From: Diphasiastrum complanatum
Taxonomy: Eukaryota > Streptophyta > Lycopodiopsida > Lycopodiales > Lycopodiaceae
Assembly (NCBI GenBank): GCA_029204225.1
Contig: CM055101.1
Span: 1,794,003-1,858,002, forward strand
Direction of reading: 5' to 3'
DNA: 64,000 nt
The position numbers and the translations under genes are program-made. The notes under the pieces are model-generated. The model was not told the origin of the DNA and made no database searches. It was given only the letters and a program-made list of their open reading frames with translations. Below are positions 33,470-43,919 of the stretch, piece by piece (position 1 is the stretch's first letter; each line of letters opens with the position of its first letter).

Positions 33470-34375
33470 AGGTGCACCGATGCAAATGGCGAGTTCACAT
33501 TCCTCATCTTCAGATGATGAGGCAGGACCATCACAAATAGGATCAAAGGCCTAGTTACACCAGGGAATACCATGCCCATCTGCACGATGTAAGTATGCAC
33601 TGTGATGAGAGCGATGTACCACTATATCACATGTTCACATGTATGGTCAGATTGAGAGGAAGTCATTATATATGCGGACGAAGGTTGGTTCTTTGGTGAG
33701 TTCTACTTTGCAAAGCTCTTTTTATTGCTAAAAAATATGATTGCACGCTTCTTTTCCATGTATGTTGTTTGGTGCCCTTTTTGATTGGAGGAATAAGTGG
33801 ACTAAAGTCTCATGATTGGGTTAAATTTTTATAGGTTGGCGTGACATGTTTTTTGAATTTCTTCCACCTCAACATTGTCGATTACATTTTATAGCATGTC
33901 TTGTGATTTAATGATGATTTCATTGTGCATATATGTATCTCGATGACCAAATTGTTTTTGTGCATGCAGTTTGTGCTTCCCTTGGTGTTGAGAGGGTTGT
34001 TGACAGAGGAGTTAAGGAGTGCAATCTACAAGATTAGTGGTTTGGTGAGGTACGGTGAATGCACATGCTTTTTACATCATTTTTTCTTGGGGTGATTCAA
34101 GATGATGATCTTATTAACGTGCATATCATTGTTGCTTCTCTTCCTTATGAAGATACATTTCATCCAAAGAGATACCGTTGGCATTCATTGAGGCGGCAAG
34201 ACAAATCTCCATTAAGGCAGCGTGTTTGATCGAGAAGCACTTTTCCACATCCATTCTCACCATTCAAATGCATCTCATTGTGCATTTGGTAGATGAGGTG
34301 GCCATTGCAGGTGCATCAGATACTTGCGTCAATTTCCTATCGTTAGTCCATACTAGACTATTGCTATTGTGGTGA
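33470..34375 (+). pseudogene. CACTA TNP2 deletion derivative, plus strand (N-terminal exon joined to DUF4218)
   Basis: The first 260 bp match the N-terminal exon of the copy at 29753-29490 in the opposite orientation (Ser/Asp start, then the CPSARCKYA remnant of the metal-binding site). At about 33792 homology jumps to the DUF4218 region near the other end of the protein: SHDW, FVLPLVLRGLLTEELRSAI and HLIVHLVDEVAIAG. The middle, with the transposase core, is deleted. Stops are present in each part. A second CACTA fragment on the opposite strand starts 270 bp to the right. Confidence 0.8.
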
Positions 34376-34648
34376 TTCCCATGTTCTCTCACTAACATTG
34401 ATTCATTTTTTTAATTCAGACACTGTCCATAGCCACACATTGAATTCCATTTTCTATCAACTTTGGTTGCCATATGCACAAGTTAATAAAGAAATTTATA
34501 TATCACAAAAAAATGGTGATCACAAATTGTGTACTCACATGCATCGACTTCTTGTTCAATGTCAACTAGTCAATTAATAAAGTGTAATTGCATATGTGAA
34601 CTATATGATTGATATCACAATGAATTGAAATACATCATATTGTCTCAC

Positions 34649-36311
34649 TCATTCATTTGGTGGTCCATTGTTAACATTTGTCGCAACATCATGCGACAAA
34701 TCCGCCAAACCAAATGAGTCTATCTCTAATTCTATCCAAAAATCTCCTATAGCTTCATCATTAATAAGATAATCTTCAAAAGCTAATGACGACGGTGATG
34801 ACAAGTGAGATAAAGAAGGTGTGTTGTGTGTCGTCGAACCATCCGATGATGATGCATCATGCTCAACGTCATCATTATCTTGTGAAGCTTGCACATGATC
34901 ATCCTCCAAAATTGCATCATTGAATCCATCATCACGATCTTGTTCATGAGGTGCAACAGCTGGCAGCATTTTAAGGAACGAAGACAATAAGCGACATTTT
35001 TGGAAGCAAAAGTCGCAGTTTCAACTGTACAAACCTCAAGTTGTCCTCCACGACATCTCTATGTTCAAAATTTCTTTTACTTCGAGGAGCGATTTGAATC
35101 ACGTACCACTATCTGGGATCTGAACGATCGGGGTGAAAGACCACCTGTAATTGATCGATGTTACCATAAACGTTGACTCGTAGTTAGTATTCATAGCTAT
35201 TTTATAGTTGCTTGCATATTACTATACACAATATACATTTTTTGCGGTACATTGAAAATTGATTGATTGACAACAAAAGAGCATAGACATCTTGAGGACA
35301 TAGAAGAAATGTACTTGCTCACATTGTTGAGAAAAAGCAAATGTGTCACATCTGTCCAAAACTTGGTGAAGTCAATGGAAAAATAACCACTCTCATTTTT
35401 CCTGACAGTTGCATTGGGACCATTGCAAATAAATTTGAACCATTTGACATTGAAGATGAAAAAGTTGAATTGTCTAAATCCAACTTCGAGGATGTCATTG
35501 ATTGTCCCACAATAATCAAGTTGAGAAGAGAGTAAATTGGTGTCCGCCATGCTTGCTCAACTCTCTTGAGTAAAATTTGCATGACTCCACAATCGTACGT
35601 GTTTCTATTTTTGTCAACGCGCTCCATACGAAAGTGTTGGCCACGCATCCACAGTGCATTGTGTTTTTTGTACTGAACGAAATGGAACTAAATGTGTTAG
35701 GAATACAACAAACATGTACAAAATTGCACATATCAATAAACATGTGAATGTTGATCATCATAGCTTACATGTAAATAGTATCCCCTTGCATATTCCTACT
35801 CTCTCTATGTTACTTCTTGGTTGTTTGCCAAGGCTTCTCTAAGTGCATCATGCAACCAATCAAGCGTCATGTCCTTGGGTAGAAGGGCGAGGTCAGGTGG
35901 GTATGGTTGTCTTCTATGCCCTCTCTTGAAAGTGGCTCGGGCGGTTTGTCTACGAGCCACTTCTTTGTATAACGAAATCCACTTTTTCATTTCCTTTCTA
36001 TTAAGAATACAAAACCAATTTACCTTCTCCCTGAAGGAATCACTCATTCTCTTAATCGCTCATTTTCCTTGAGGAACCTCCCCAACAACACGCTCATCAT
36101 CTTTCTTATTCCAAAGACGAGGAATGGAAGGATCGCTATGAGCAAGGAACCCCGTGATGTAAACCATGGACTCTTGCACTAGCCATCCTTCCGCCATGCT
36201 ATCCTCAGGCCTTGCTCTTTGTCTTACGAAGTATTTCAATGTTTTCATGAATCCTTCCAAGAAAACATCCCCGGACCACAGGCTCGAGCATTTCGCTACC
36301 CCATGACTCAT
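34649..36311 (-). pseudogene. CACTA TNP2 C-terminal half (DUF4218 end, DUF4216, acidic tail), minus strand
   Basis: Minus strand in order: FMKTLKYFVRQRARPEDSM and EGWLVQES at 36311-36130 (end of DUF4218); MSDSFREKVNWFCILN, then RGHRRQPYPPDLALLP, at 36047-35850; YYGTI-like DUF4216 with NDILEVGFRQFNFFIFNV at about 35540-35340; FHPDRSDP and IAPRSKR at about 35150-35080; and an acidic Ser-rich end stopping at 34649. The same order is preserved on the plus strand at 51900-53367, which supports a shared ancestral gene with introns. Several frameshifts make it a relic. The flanks 34376-34648 contain no gene. Confidence 0.83.
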
Positions 36312-36929
36312 TTTAAAAACTATCTTTCAAAGAAACGCTCAAAAGGAGCCTTGGAAATTGCTCATCCTCTTGTAGTGAAGGAGGTCATACGGCTTCACAT
36401 ACACTTTATGTTATTTCTCAAGGTTGCAATAGGGAAGAAAGATTGAAGAGTAAAAGCCTAATATGTGAAAGAGTCACATATTTAGATACTATGCCGACCA
36501 TTTTAAGATTTATTGGAATAAGGTGCAAGCTGATGTACGCAGGATATCATAGTGCTTATTTAAAAGTGGAGGCATGCATGCATGAATTAAGTGAGAGCAG
36601 ATAGCGAGTAATGTGAAGCACGGAGAAAAGATCAATCACACCTATCTTAGAAATTCTGATTGAATTGGTTTAGATATTTCTGGAGAGCAAGCAAAATTGG
36701 CACTTCAATCTAAGCTATAACAAATTGTGTTTGCATGCATGAAATAATTGAGAGCATATAAAGATGATGTGGATGATTTGGAAATAGATGATGATCAAGA
36801 TATGCATTTGCAAGGGAGAAGGCTTCAAGATGGGCATGATGAGAGTGACGAAGGTGAAGATTTATAGCTTGGATTTGTAAAAGAAACTATGTGCATGCTA
36901 AAAAATCAGGGAACCAGCATAGCATGTGT
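36312..36929. other. Gap with one acidic fragment
   Basis: On the plus strand DDVDDLEIDDDQDMHLQ and ESDEGEDL ending in TAG can be read at about 36765-36867. This resembles the acidic end of a transposase but is too short to assign. The rest is AT-rich. Confidence 0.35.
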
Positions 36930-37010
36930 GCCAAATCCCTCTCACTTATTAACTAGGGTTAGGGTTTCCTTGGGATCCGCAAACCCTCCAACAGTATCCC
37001 CCACCAAAAC
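36930..37010 (-). mobile_element. LTR start and polypurine tract of the gypsy element (copy 1)
   Basis: On the minus strand AACCAGTTTTGGTGGGGGATAC (shown by 37010-36994) is a purine-rich tract, followed by the LTR start TGTTGGAGGGTTTGCGG at 36993. The same junction occurs at 49685/49684. The LTR homology fades at about 36930, so this LTR is truncated to about 65 bp. 37011-37259 is the 3' untranslated part, also shared with the second copy. Confidence 0.7.
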
Positions 37011-37259
37011 TGGTGGCGATCCCACGACACCTGCAATATGCAGGTATTAGGGACTTTTACTGGCTTGGCGTCGAATCTTAATTAAATGATACTGCACCTT
37101 CTCCATAAAGTCAAGGCGTGCAGTATTGAAATCCAAGGTGTGTGGCAGGAAACAACGGTGGGCTCCAGCAATCCACTTGGAAGTTGTCCATGAGGTGAAG
37201 CGGGATTTCCAAGAGTATCCCATCATAGCTGTGCGAAAATACAGTTGAGCAATTGGCAG

Positions 37260-38639
37260 CTAATCTTTGATTTGCTCTGAGGCCATCGGCTTATTTGGAT
37301 CGAATGCCAAGGTAGGAAGGCAATCGTCCCATTTGGTTGCCACTGACGCTAATAGAGTTAGATCTTTAGCAAACATTGCCGATTGTCGCACCGTTGGATC
37401 CGGAGAGTGGACATACTCTCTTTGATATGCTTGTAAGACATGGTGGAAGTCCACTGAAATGTTCCAGCTGTAAGGCTGATGGATGATTGGCCAATTGGGC
37501 ATATGGATGGTGATTTTGTCCATAGCCAATCCCAAATCTTTCCATTTATGTCTTCGCAGCATTGGCACGTAATAAGGATCTACCCGCAACTGGCGAGGAC
37601 TGGCGACGTCACTCCTAATTGATTCCGGAGTTTTCTCAAAAACCATGATTCTCCATGCCGGCTGCTCTCCAAGTGCAGGTATTCTGTCCAATTCTTTGCC
37701 GGCCTCGATCTCGGAGGTCTTAAATTTCAGAACCCATCCACCACGCGAGGACTCATGCGGATGTTGCTTTAAGAAGGTCTGGATCTGGTCCTCAACGCTG
37801 ATGGGCCTTCTGAATAAATGTCTTGTCCTTGATGAGGATGGACCCGCTTGTACTGCCGGTATGGTTGGCGGTTGATTTGCTAGATCTGGAGCTCCCCCCT
37901 GGTCCATGTTCGAATCAATCCCTGTATCCATTTGTACAGCTTCTTGGCGCGAAGGGGAGAATTGCGGTATGACAGGAACGGGGATTTGTGGTCTGGCTTC
38001 CAACACTTGAGCGGCTGCTTTTTCATAGGCGGTGATGGTCTCTTTTGCCTTTGCCAACTCGGTTGAAGCTGCTCCTTTGAACCTATCAAAGCGGCCTTGG
38101 GATCCCTGAGGGGCCACTTTGTATGTTTCCACTTTCTTGAATAAATACGCAATCTCTGTCGGTGTGACCAGATGATCGGGTATTTGCGTTTGTAGATAGG
38201 CATTATGCTCAAGGGTGGTTGCATCCAATTCACCTTGAAGCCGTGTGCGATCTTGTTCAGCCATCACCTGTAGCTTGGCATCTTGCACTGCCTTATCTAC
38301 CTGATCATGTGTGGTTGTCAAGGCATTTTGTAGGGAGTTGATGTAGGTTTCCAAGCGATCAACTTGTTGCTGGGCCAATTTCTTTTCACTTTCAGCGTTT
38401 TCTTCATGTTGTTTGGCTATCTTCAACTCTTGATCCAGCTGGACAATTTTCTGACTGATCAGAGTGTTTTCGGATTCTAGATCAGAGATCCTCTGCTCCA
38501 TTTCCTTCTTCTTATCCAGCATAGACTGGATCACTTGCCCAAGGCTTGAAACCAATCTGAACCTATCAGACGAACGTTTTCTAGGGTTGACGAAGGATGA
38601 ACTTTCGCCCAGGAGGATCCTTCGCCCAAGTACTGTCAT
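37260..38639 (-). CDS. Additional coiled-coil ORF downstream of gypsy integrase, 459 codons, intact
   Basis: I do not recognise a named family. The frame is uninterrupted from the ATG at 38639 to the stop at 37260, which is striking beside the broken pol. Residues about 30-125 show heptad-like repetition of hydrophobic and charged residues (MEQRISDLESENTLISQKIV and ETYINSLQNAL), predicting a long coiled coil. A Pro/Gln/Ser-rich linker follows (about 215-275), then a more globular part with RRPISVEDQIQTFLKQHP, GGWVLKFKTSEIEAG and YYVPMLRRHKWKDLG. I see no signal peptide, membrane segment, zinc knuckle or protease motif. It lies 468 bp after the integrase stop and before the polypurine tract, the place of env-like or accessory ORFs in plant gypsy elements. 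A deleted second copy is at 49960-50150. A structural Gag-like or regulatory role is only a guess. Confidence 0.8.
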   Translation of the reverse strand: MTVLGRRILLGESSSFVNPRKRSSDRFRLVSSLGQVIQSMLDKKKEMEQRISDLESENTLISQKIVQLDQELKIAKQHEENAESEKKLAQQQVDRLETYINSLQNALTTTHDQVDKAVQDAKLQVMAEQDRTRLQGELDATTLEHNAYLQTQIPDHLVTPTEIAYLFKKVETYKVAPQGSQGRFDRFKGAASTELAKAKETITAYEKAAAQVLEARPQIPVPVIPQFSPSRQEAVQMDTGIDSNMDQGGAPDLANQPPTIPAVQAGPSSSRTRHLFRRPISVEDQIQTFLKQHPHESSRGGWVLKFKTSEIEAGKELDRIPALGEQPAWRIMVFEKTPESIRSDVASPRQLRVDPYYVPMLRRHKWKDLGLAMDKITIHMPNWPIIHQPYSWNISVDFHHVLQAYQREYVHSPDPTVRQSAMFAKDLTLLASVATKWDDCLPTLAFDPNKPMASEQIKD

Positions 38640-39107
38640 AAATGCATTTTTTCACAATCTAAACCTATGGACAACCTAGTTTTGACATTTTAAGATCATC
38701 TAGAAGGTCGGCAAAGGTTCATAATGAGGTTATGATGCTCGGCGAAGGTTCCCAAAATGGCATATCACTGAACATTCGCCTAACTCAAAAACTGAATTTT
38801 CTCTTGTCAGGAACCTTCGCCCACCTCAATTTAGATAAATCAAGGGTGGATGTACAGTCTGAGAGTTCAGCGAAGGTTTCTGATACTATATTGGTTAAAT
38901 CTGCCCAAAATAGTGGTTTTCTAAGGCATTTTCCATAAAAAAATTTGTGCTTCTTTTTTCCTATGCTGATGACTTCCCGACTTTTGCTCATCAGTCTTTC
39001 CTTTTTTTTTTTTTTTTTTTTTGTAACTGTCTTTTTCCAAAAAAGTCAGCAAATTAAATACTAAAAGCAAAAAATTGAAAAACAAATAAAATTAAAATAC
39101 ATTGAGA
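38640..39107 (-). promoter_or_regulatory. Spacer with repeated GAACCTTCGCC-like motif between integrase and the extra ORF
   Basis: The core CGAAGGTTC or its complement, or a one-base variant, occurs about six times between 38575 and 38885 (for example near 38713, 38741, 38813 and 38872), mostly just upstream of the extra ORF. A poly-T run lies at 39001-39022. An internal promoter for the ORF is possible but only inferred. Confidence 0.4.
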
Positions 39108-41110
39108 TCAGGCTTGCCGAACTGGCGGAACAGGCTGCCAAAACTTGCGTAATCGACTGCCATTTACCGGAGTATCAAATCGTTTTCCATCCAAGTGCTC
39201 AAGAATTATTGCTCCATAGTTCAGGATTTCCTTCACTTTATACGGGCCTTCCCCGGTAAACTTCAACCCTCCCTTGATCAGCTTGGTTTTGTACGTCAAT
39301 GCAAGAGCTCCTGCTTCTAGATCTTTCTTGTGCAATCGACGATCGTGCCATGCCTTGCGACGGGCTTTCTCTAATGCTAAGGCATGAACTGCCATCAATC
39401 GGGTTTCACATAATTTGTGCAATGCTTCATGACGAAATTGTAAAGACATATCATCATTTAATCATTCCGTTGCTGCTATGCGTAAAGATGGGATTAAAAA
39501 TTCAATTGGCATAACAACATCTTGACCATAAACCAGTTCAAAAAGGTGTTTGATTTGTACTATTTTTGTAAGCGGTTTTGAATGCCCATAATGCTGCATA
39601 CAGTTTATGTTCCCAATCAGATCGACTCGCTTCAACTGTCTCTGTCATAATGGTGCAGAAAATCTTATTGGAAGATTCAGCTTGGCTATTCCCTCTGGGA
39701 TAATAGGGAGTACTAAATCTGTGTATAAAAAAATCTTCCAGTAAACACTTTATTGTTTGATTAACAAAGTGTGTACCCCGATCACTGACAATTTCGATCG
39801 GACATCCAAATCTGATTATAATATTTTCATATAGAAACTTGGTCGTAGATTTCGCATCAGCCACTTTGACAGCTTTGGCTTCAACCCACTTGGTCATATA
39901 ATCAGTTGTGACGATAATGTATCGGGCCTGAGATCCTTGCGCAACAGGATAAATAGGACCAACATAATCTAGTCCTCGTTTTTCAAACAGTGCTTGCGAT
40001 GAAACCGGATGTAAGGGTTCATAATTCTGTCGAGTAGGCCGTCGTGCTCGCTGGCAGACATCACATGTCTGAATAAAATTTTTTGTGTCCTTATGAAGCG
40101 TAGGCCACCAACATCCAGATTGTAAAAGTTTGCGAACAATAATATCTGTAGAGAAGTGTCCTCCACCCATGCCATCATGTGAAAACATGATTAAATCTGG
40201 TACTTCATGCGATAAAACACATCTTCGTAAAATATTATTTGATCCATAACAATACAATTGCCCTGCAATTAATTGATAAGGTTGAGCCTTATGAATCAAT
40301 TGTCTTTTCTGTACTTTTGTCAAAGAGCCATTCGGTTGTCCTAGCATCAGGTACTCACCAATATCTGTCGCCCACTCAAGTACTGCTTCAACATAGAAGA
40401 ACGCAACATCTGGCAGTTCATCATCCACTTCAGTATTAACTGGTGCGGATTCAATTCGTAAAACATGATCGGCTAGATAATGTTGCTTCCCCTTTCTGAC
40501 CACAATTCGAAAGTCAAATTCAGTCAATAATAATAACCATCTTGCAATACGTCCAGTATTACATGTCTTATTTACCAAGTAAAGTAACGGTTGATGATCC
40601 ATATAAAATACAAAGTGCGTTTCCATGAGGTAGTGGCAAAATTTCCGAACAGGAAAAACCATGGCTAGCGCTTCACGTTCTGTTGTTGAATAATTCTTCT
40701 CTGAATCTGTAAGCTATCTGCTTGCAAGTCGTATAGGATAATCCTTCTTATAGTCACTTGACTGCATCAAAACTGATCCAATGGCGTATTTTGAGGCATC
40801 CATGTGAACATGAAACTCTAATATCCAATCTAGAAAACACAGTATTGGTGCTGAAGATAATGCTTTTTTTAATTTTTCAAAGGCTTCTAACGCCTCTACT
40901 ATCCAAATAGGAACAATAGTTAGTTTGCATATAGGTCGCGCTAAACCTTATTAAAATTATGTCCTCCAAGAAAATGAGACAGTGCCTTGATTGCCATAAT
41001 TATTGTCTCACCATGTTGATGAAACTTTGAATGGGCAACACTTATCTCATTATTCTTGAAAAACTTCAGATAATGCCCCAGTGCATGATCTCTTGAAAAT
41101 TCTCCAACGG
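39108..41110 (-). pseudogene. Ty3/gypsy pol: RT end, RNase H, full integrase, GPY/F-type C-terminus
   Basis: Minus strand. RT and connection remains (FHVHMDASKYAIGSVLMQ) lie at about 40830-40740, with a stop near 40715. RNase H begins YSTTEREALAMVFPV; the continuous frame then runs 40662-39538. The integrase has the H2C2 finger (HDGMGGGHFS..CDVCQRARRP), then the catalytic triad in LDYVGPIYP, IVSDRGTHFVN and NSQAESSNKIF, all three acidic residues kept. A frameshift at about 39537 and a TGA near 39455 precede the C-terminal part 39449-39108 with GEGPYKVKEILNYGAI and SRLRKFWQP. The element belongs to the non-chromoviral type by its C-terminus (inference). Apart from these lesions the core is well preserved. 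Confidence 0.92.
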
Positions 41111-41159
41111 AAGATCTATGCCCAACTCAACGAATTGCGAAATCATCAAGGAAAAGAAA

Positions 41160-41915
41160 AAATCCAAAGTAAGCTTCAGTATATAATCTGACATAACAAA
41201 TCTACTAGTACATAATAAGATACAAAACTTACGCATTCGGCTTTGTCTTCCATGATTATTGTCTCTCCATTAATATTATGTTTACCTTTCGATGTCAATA
41301 TAGTTGGTGAATAGACAGTTGGTTTTGGAAAACCAAACTGACTTTGAATTATGAAAAACTCCTCTTCAAAATCTTCTTCTTTATTGTGCATTTCCTCCAC
41401 ATCCATTTTTAAGCAATTTTTCTCTAAATAAGTCTCATCATTATGTACATCGTCAACACTAGGGAGAAGATCATCAACATCAAAATCAATTTTATTGAAA
41501 ATTCATCAAACTCTTTGCTCAAAATGCAAAGAGTCTTAGTTTCAATGAAATAAAAAAGATCCGATATATGCGATAATGTCAAAAAAAAATTATTATCTAT
41601 ATTATAAGTAGGCAATGTGATAAGAGATTTATCATAAGGAGAAAGGATGTTGGGAGTTCTAGGGCCAACAAATGATGCCCTATTTCATGCAGGATCAAAA
41701 TATGTACAATCATCTAAACTAATGTTCGTATCAATAAAAAAAGTTTCTATATCTATAATCTTTGACTTTTCAGACTTTGTACCACTAAAAGAAGCAACTT
41801 CAGAAGTGGAAGGGCTAGTTTCCGAATCATGAGAAATATTTAACAAAAGAAAAAAAACAAATGCAGACTGAAACTCAACAAATCTACATTTTTTATTGTG
41901 AATAGGGCACACATC
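41160..41915 (-). pseudogene. Acidic ORF fragments upstream of the gypsy pol remnant
   Basis: On the minus strand several overlapping frames read as one acidic segment broken by shifts (DVDDLLPSVDDVHNDETYLE, then MHNKEEDFEEEFFIIQSQFG at about 41385). No protease or zinc-knuckle motif is seen. Position and orientation fit a linker or gag-pol junction of the same gypsy element, but the gap to recognisable RT is decayed. Function unknown. Confidence 0.35.
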
Positions 41916-42059
41916 TACAGACTTGAAATCAATGCAAGTATGTCAGCATAACGTAAACAGAGGCAAGTGTGTGCTTGAAATCGATATTTGGCTCAAAAAT
42001 TAGAAAATTTACGTGAAAATCCGCGTCGGAAATGACCTATTTATAAAAAAAAATTGCAC

Positions 42060-42340
42060 TTGTAAAGGAGTTCCAAAAGGACACGTGTCGACACATGATT
42101 CATCAAGGATATTCCACCATATAGGAAATGATTGATCTGACATTTATCATGTGTAGAATGACACATGTCGATTAGTGCATGTGTCCTACACCCACGTGGC
42201 CTCATAATGAGTCATAATTGGTAGTATGAACATAACGTGTGGATCAATTAGATGCCGCCACGTATCAACAGCCTTTTTTTTCACACGCGCGAAAATTTTC
42301 TATATATATAGCCTTGGAATTTTCATTTTTTTTTGGAAAT
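42060..42340 (+). promoter_or_regulatory. Promoter-like region upstream of the H3-like frame
   Basis: It contains a perfect E2F-type element GCGCGAAA at 42287-42294, 6 bp before a TATATATATA tract at 42301-42310. Further upstream are an ABRE/G-box palindrome GACACGTGTC at about 42079-42088 and CCACGTGG at about 42193. AATCCGCG near 42017 differs by one base from the complement of the plant histone octamer CGCGGATC. The TATA is about 330 bp from the ATG, and the intervening sequence is a plausible pyrimidine-rich 5' leader. E2F sites are expected in S-phase genes such as histones; function here is inferred. Confidence 0.5.
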
Positions 42341-42637
42341 TTTTCGAATGTCGCTCCCAATATCGCACTCAAGCGCGCTCTCTATCCACAATCACTTCGT
42401 CTTTTCATCTTGCACTCGGGACCAATACCGCTGTATTTTCAATATCGCTTTCGAGCGTGATTTAGGGTTTTTCTGATATTCTCTTTCTATCTTGCGTTGG
42501 AAACCGATATTTTGTTCTGGTATCGATCTCAAGCGCCTCCTTATCGCAAATTTTTTTGTTTTCATTCTTTGCGCTTGGATTCGATAATCAACTTACAATT
42601 TTTTTTTTCAAATTTACTTTTTTTGATTCTGAGAATA

Positions 42638-43010
42638 ATGGCTAGGACGAAATCCACTGCCCGTGCCATAACCTTCGTACAGCCATCCCATGCCCGTGTT
42701 TCCCTTAGTACTGGTCGTAGACGTGGCAGAAAGCAGGTCTGGCTGAGGGAGATAAGAAAACTTCAGAGATCAATTGAAATGTTGATCCCTAGAGCTCCTT
42801 TCGGCCGATTTGTTAGAAATGTCACACTATCACTTGGGCTAGATGTTCGTTTGCCGTGACAGCCATGCAAGCCTTACAGGGTGATGTTCAAGATTTTATG
42901 TCCCAGACTTTTGAGGATTTTTGTCGTTGAGCGAGGATGGTAAGCATGTCACCATCATGCCAAAAGATTTTGTTATTCTCAAAAGACTTCGGGACCGTTA
43001 TTTTGGTCTA
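42638..43010 (+). pseudogene. Histone H3-like, probably CENH3-like, reading frame with two frameshifts
   Basis: The ATG at 42638 starts MARTKSTAR, almost the H3 tail start MARTKQTAR. A divergent tail of about 25 residues follows, then the alphaN and alpha1 region WLREIRKLQRSIEMLIPRAP and FGRFVRNV. The frame ends in TGA at 42857-42859, but the next frame continues TAMQALQGDVQDFMSQTFED (alpha2, like H3 ALQEA..LFED), and a third frame from about 42921 gives HVTIMPKDFVILKRLRD (H3 VTIMPKD). So the whole histone fold is present across two one-base-type shifts near 42856 and 42917. LIP.APF instead of LIRKLPF, the KDF motif and loss of the K9 and K27 contexts favour CENH3 over canonical H3. Beyond the fold the third frame stays open to 43259 with a basic stretch (RRKRKQHVPKKTGSRRPA), unlike any H3 C-terminus. 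No introns are visible, which could indicate retroposition. Pseudogene or sequencing errors cannot be separated here. Confidence 0.78.
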
Positions 43011-43259
43011 TATGTGGATAATGTCAGCACCTCCAGAGACCTGCCTCTAGATAGAACAAACTTGCCAACTACCTCTAGGAGGAAAAGAAAGCAACATGTC
43101 CCTAAGAAAACTGGATCTCGAAGGCCAGCTGCTTCCTTTCCTCCTAGAGTTATATGTTGGATTATTCTCCTTCTTACTAATCGACTAATCAGTTTTAATC
43201 CCAGTTATGTGGATTTTTTTGTGTCTTTACACAGTCTACAGATTTACAAGTGTTTTTAA

Positions 43260-43919
43260 ACAGTCTGTAGAAATATACGGAGTTTGACAAAAGTGTTGTA
43301 TTCTTTCTCTCTACAATCAGATACTATTGCTTGTTAGAAAATACGTGCAAAAAATACAATGTCGTCTTTTTCGCATTTTTCGCCTGTCAGGATTTGCGAG
43401 TAAAACTGCAGAGTTGCATTTTTTGAATTTATTTCAAAGTGCCTCAAATGTTAAGGAAATGACTCTGGCAAAGTGTGGGACTACCCTAAATAAGATCTAA
43501 GGACATTGTCGGGTTTTTCGCAAAAAGCCGACGCTGTCGTCTTTTTGCAACACTCTCGCCTGTGGCAATTTTAGTTCATTTCTGCAGAGTGATAGTTTTA
43601 GTTCGTTTATGTAGACAGACTATTTACGGCCAATTTTCACCGCTTATCAGCAATCAATTTCTGAGAAGGAACTAGATGAATGTCAGCAGACACCAGTCAA
43701 CTGGCAATCGCATTTGACAACCTAATCACTTACTTTAAATCAGTTGTTCATACATCTCTTTTCAAGTTCTGAAACAATGCATCAACATTGTGAATTGTGA
43801 AGGAGTTGAGTGTTATTATACGACGCTTCATGCACTCTTATCAAGCAGATCATCCAGAATCAGAAAGTATTGTTGTTACCTCTCTATCAAGCTTTCAAGC
43901 TTGAACTCTCTCGAGCATT
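43260..43919. other. Gap with a hairpin and TGTCG..CTTTTT motifs, LTR-like
   Basis: Several TGTCGTCTTTTT-type motifs and a hairpin at 43508-43532 (GTCGGGTTTTT paired with AAAAAGCCGAC, one mismatch, 3-bp loop) occur. The same motifs are found in the LTRs at 46920-47100 and 63020-63240. No gene or primer-binding site is seen before the copia gag to the right. Confidence 0.5.

Noticed and set aside
42226-42465. Two frames of 73-79 codons before the H3-like ATG
   Set aside because: They lie in the pyrimidine-rich leader, have no motif and overlap the TATA and E2F-type sites.
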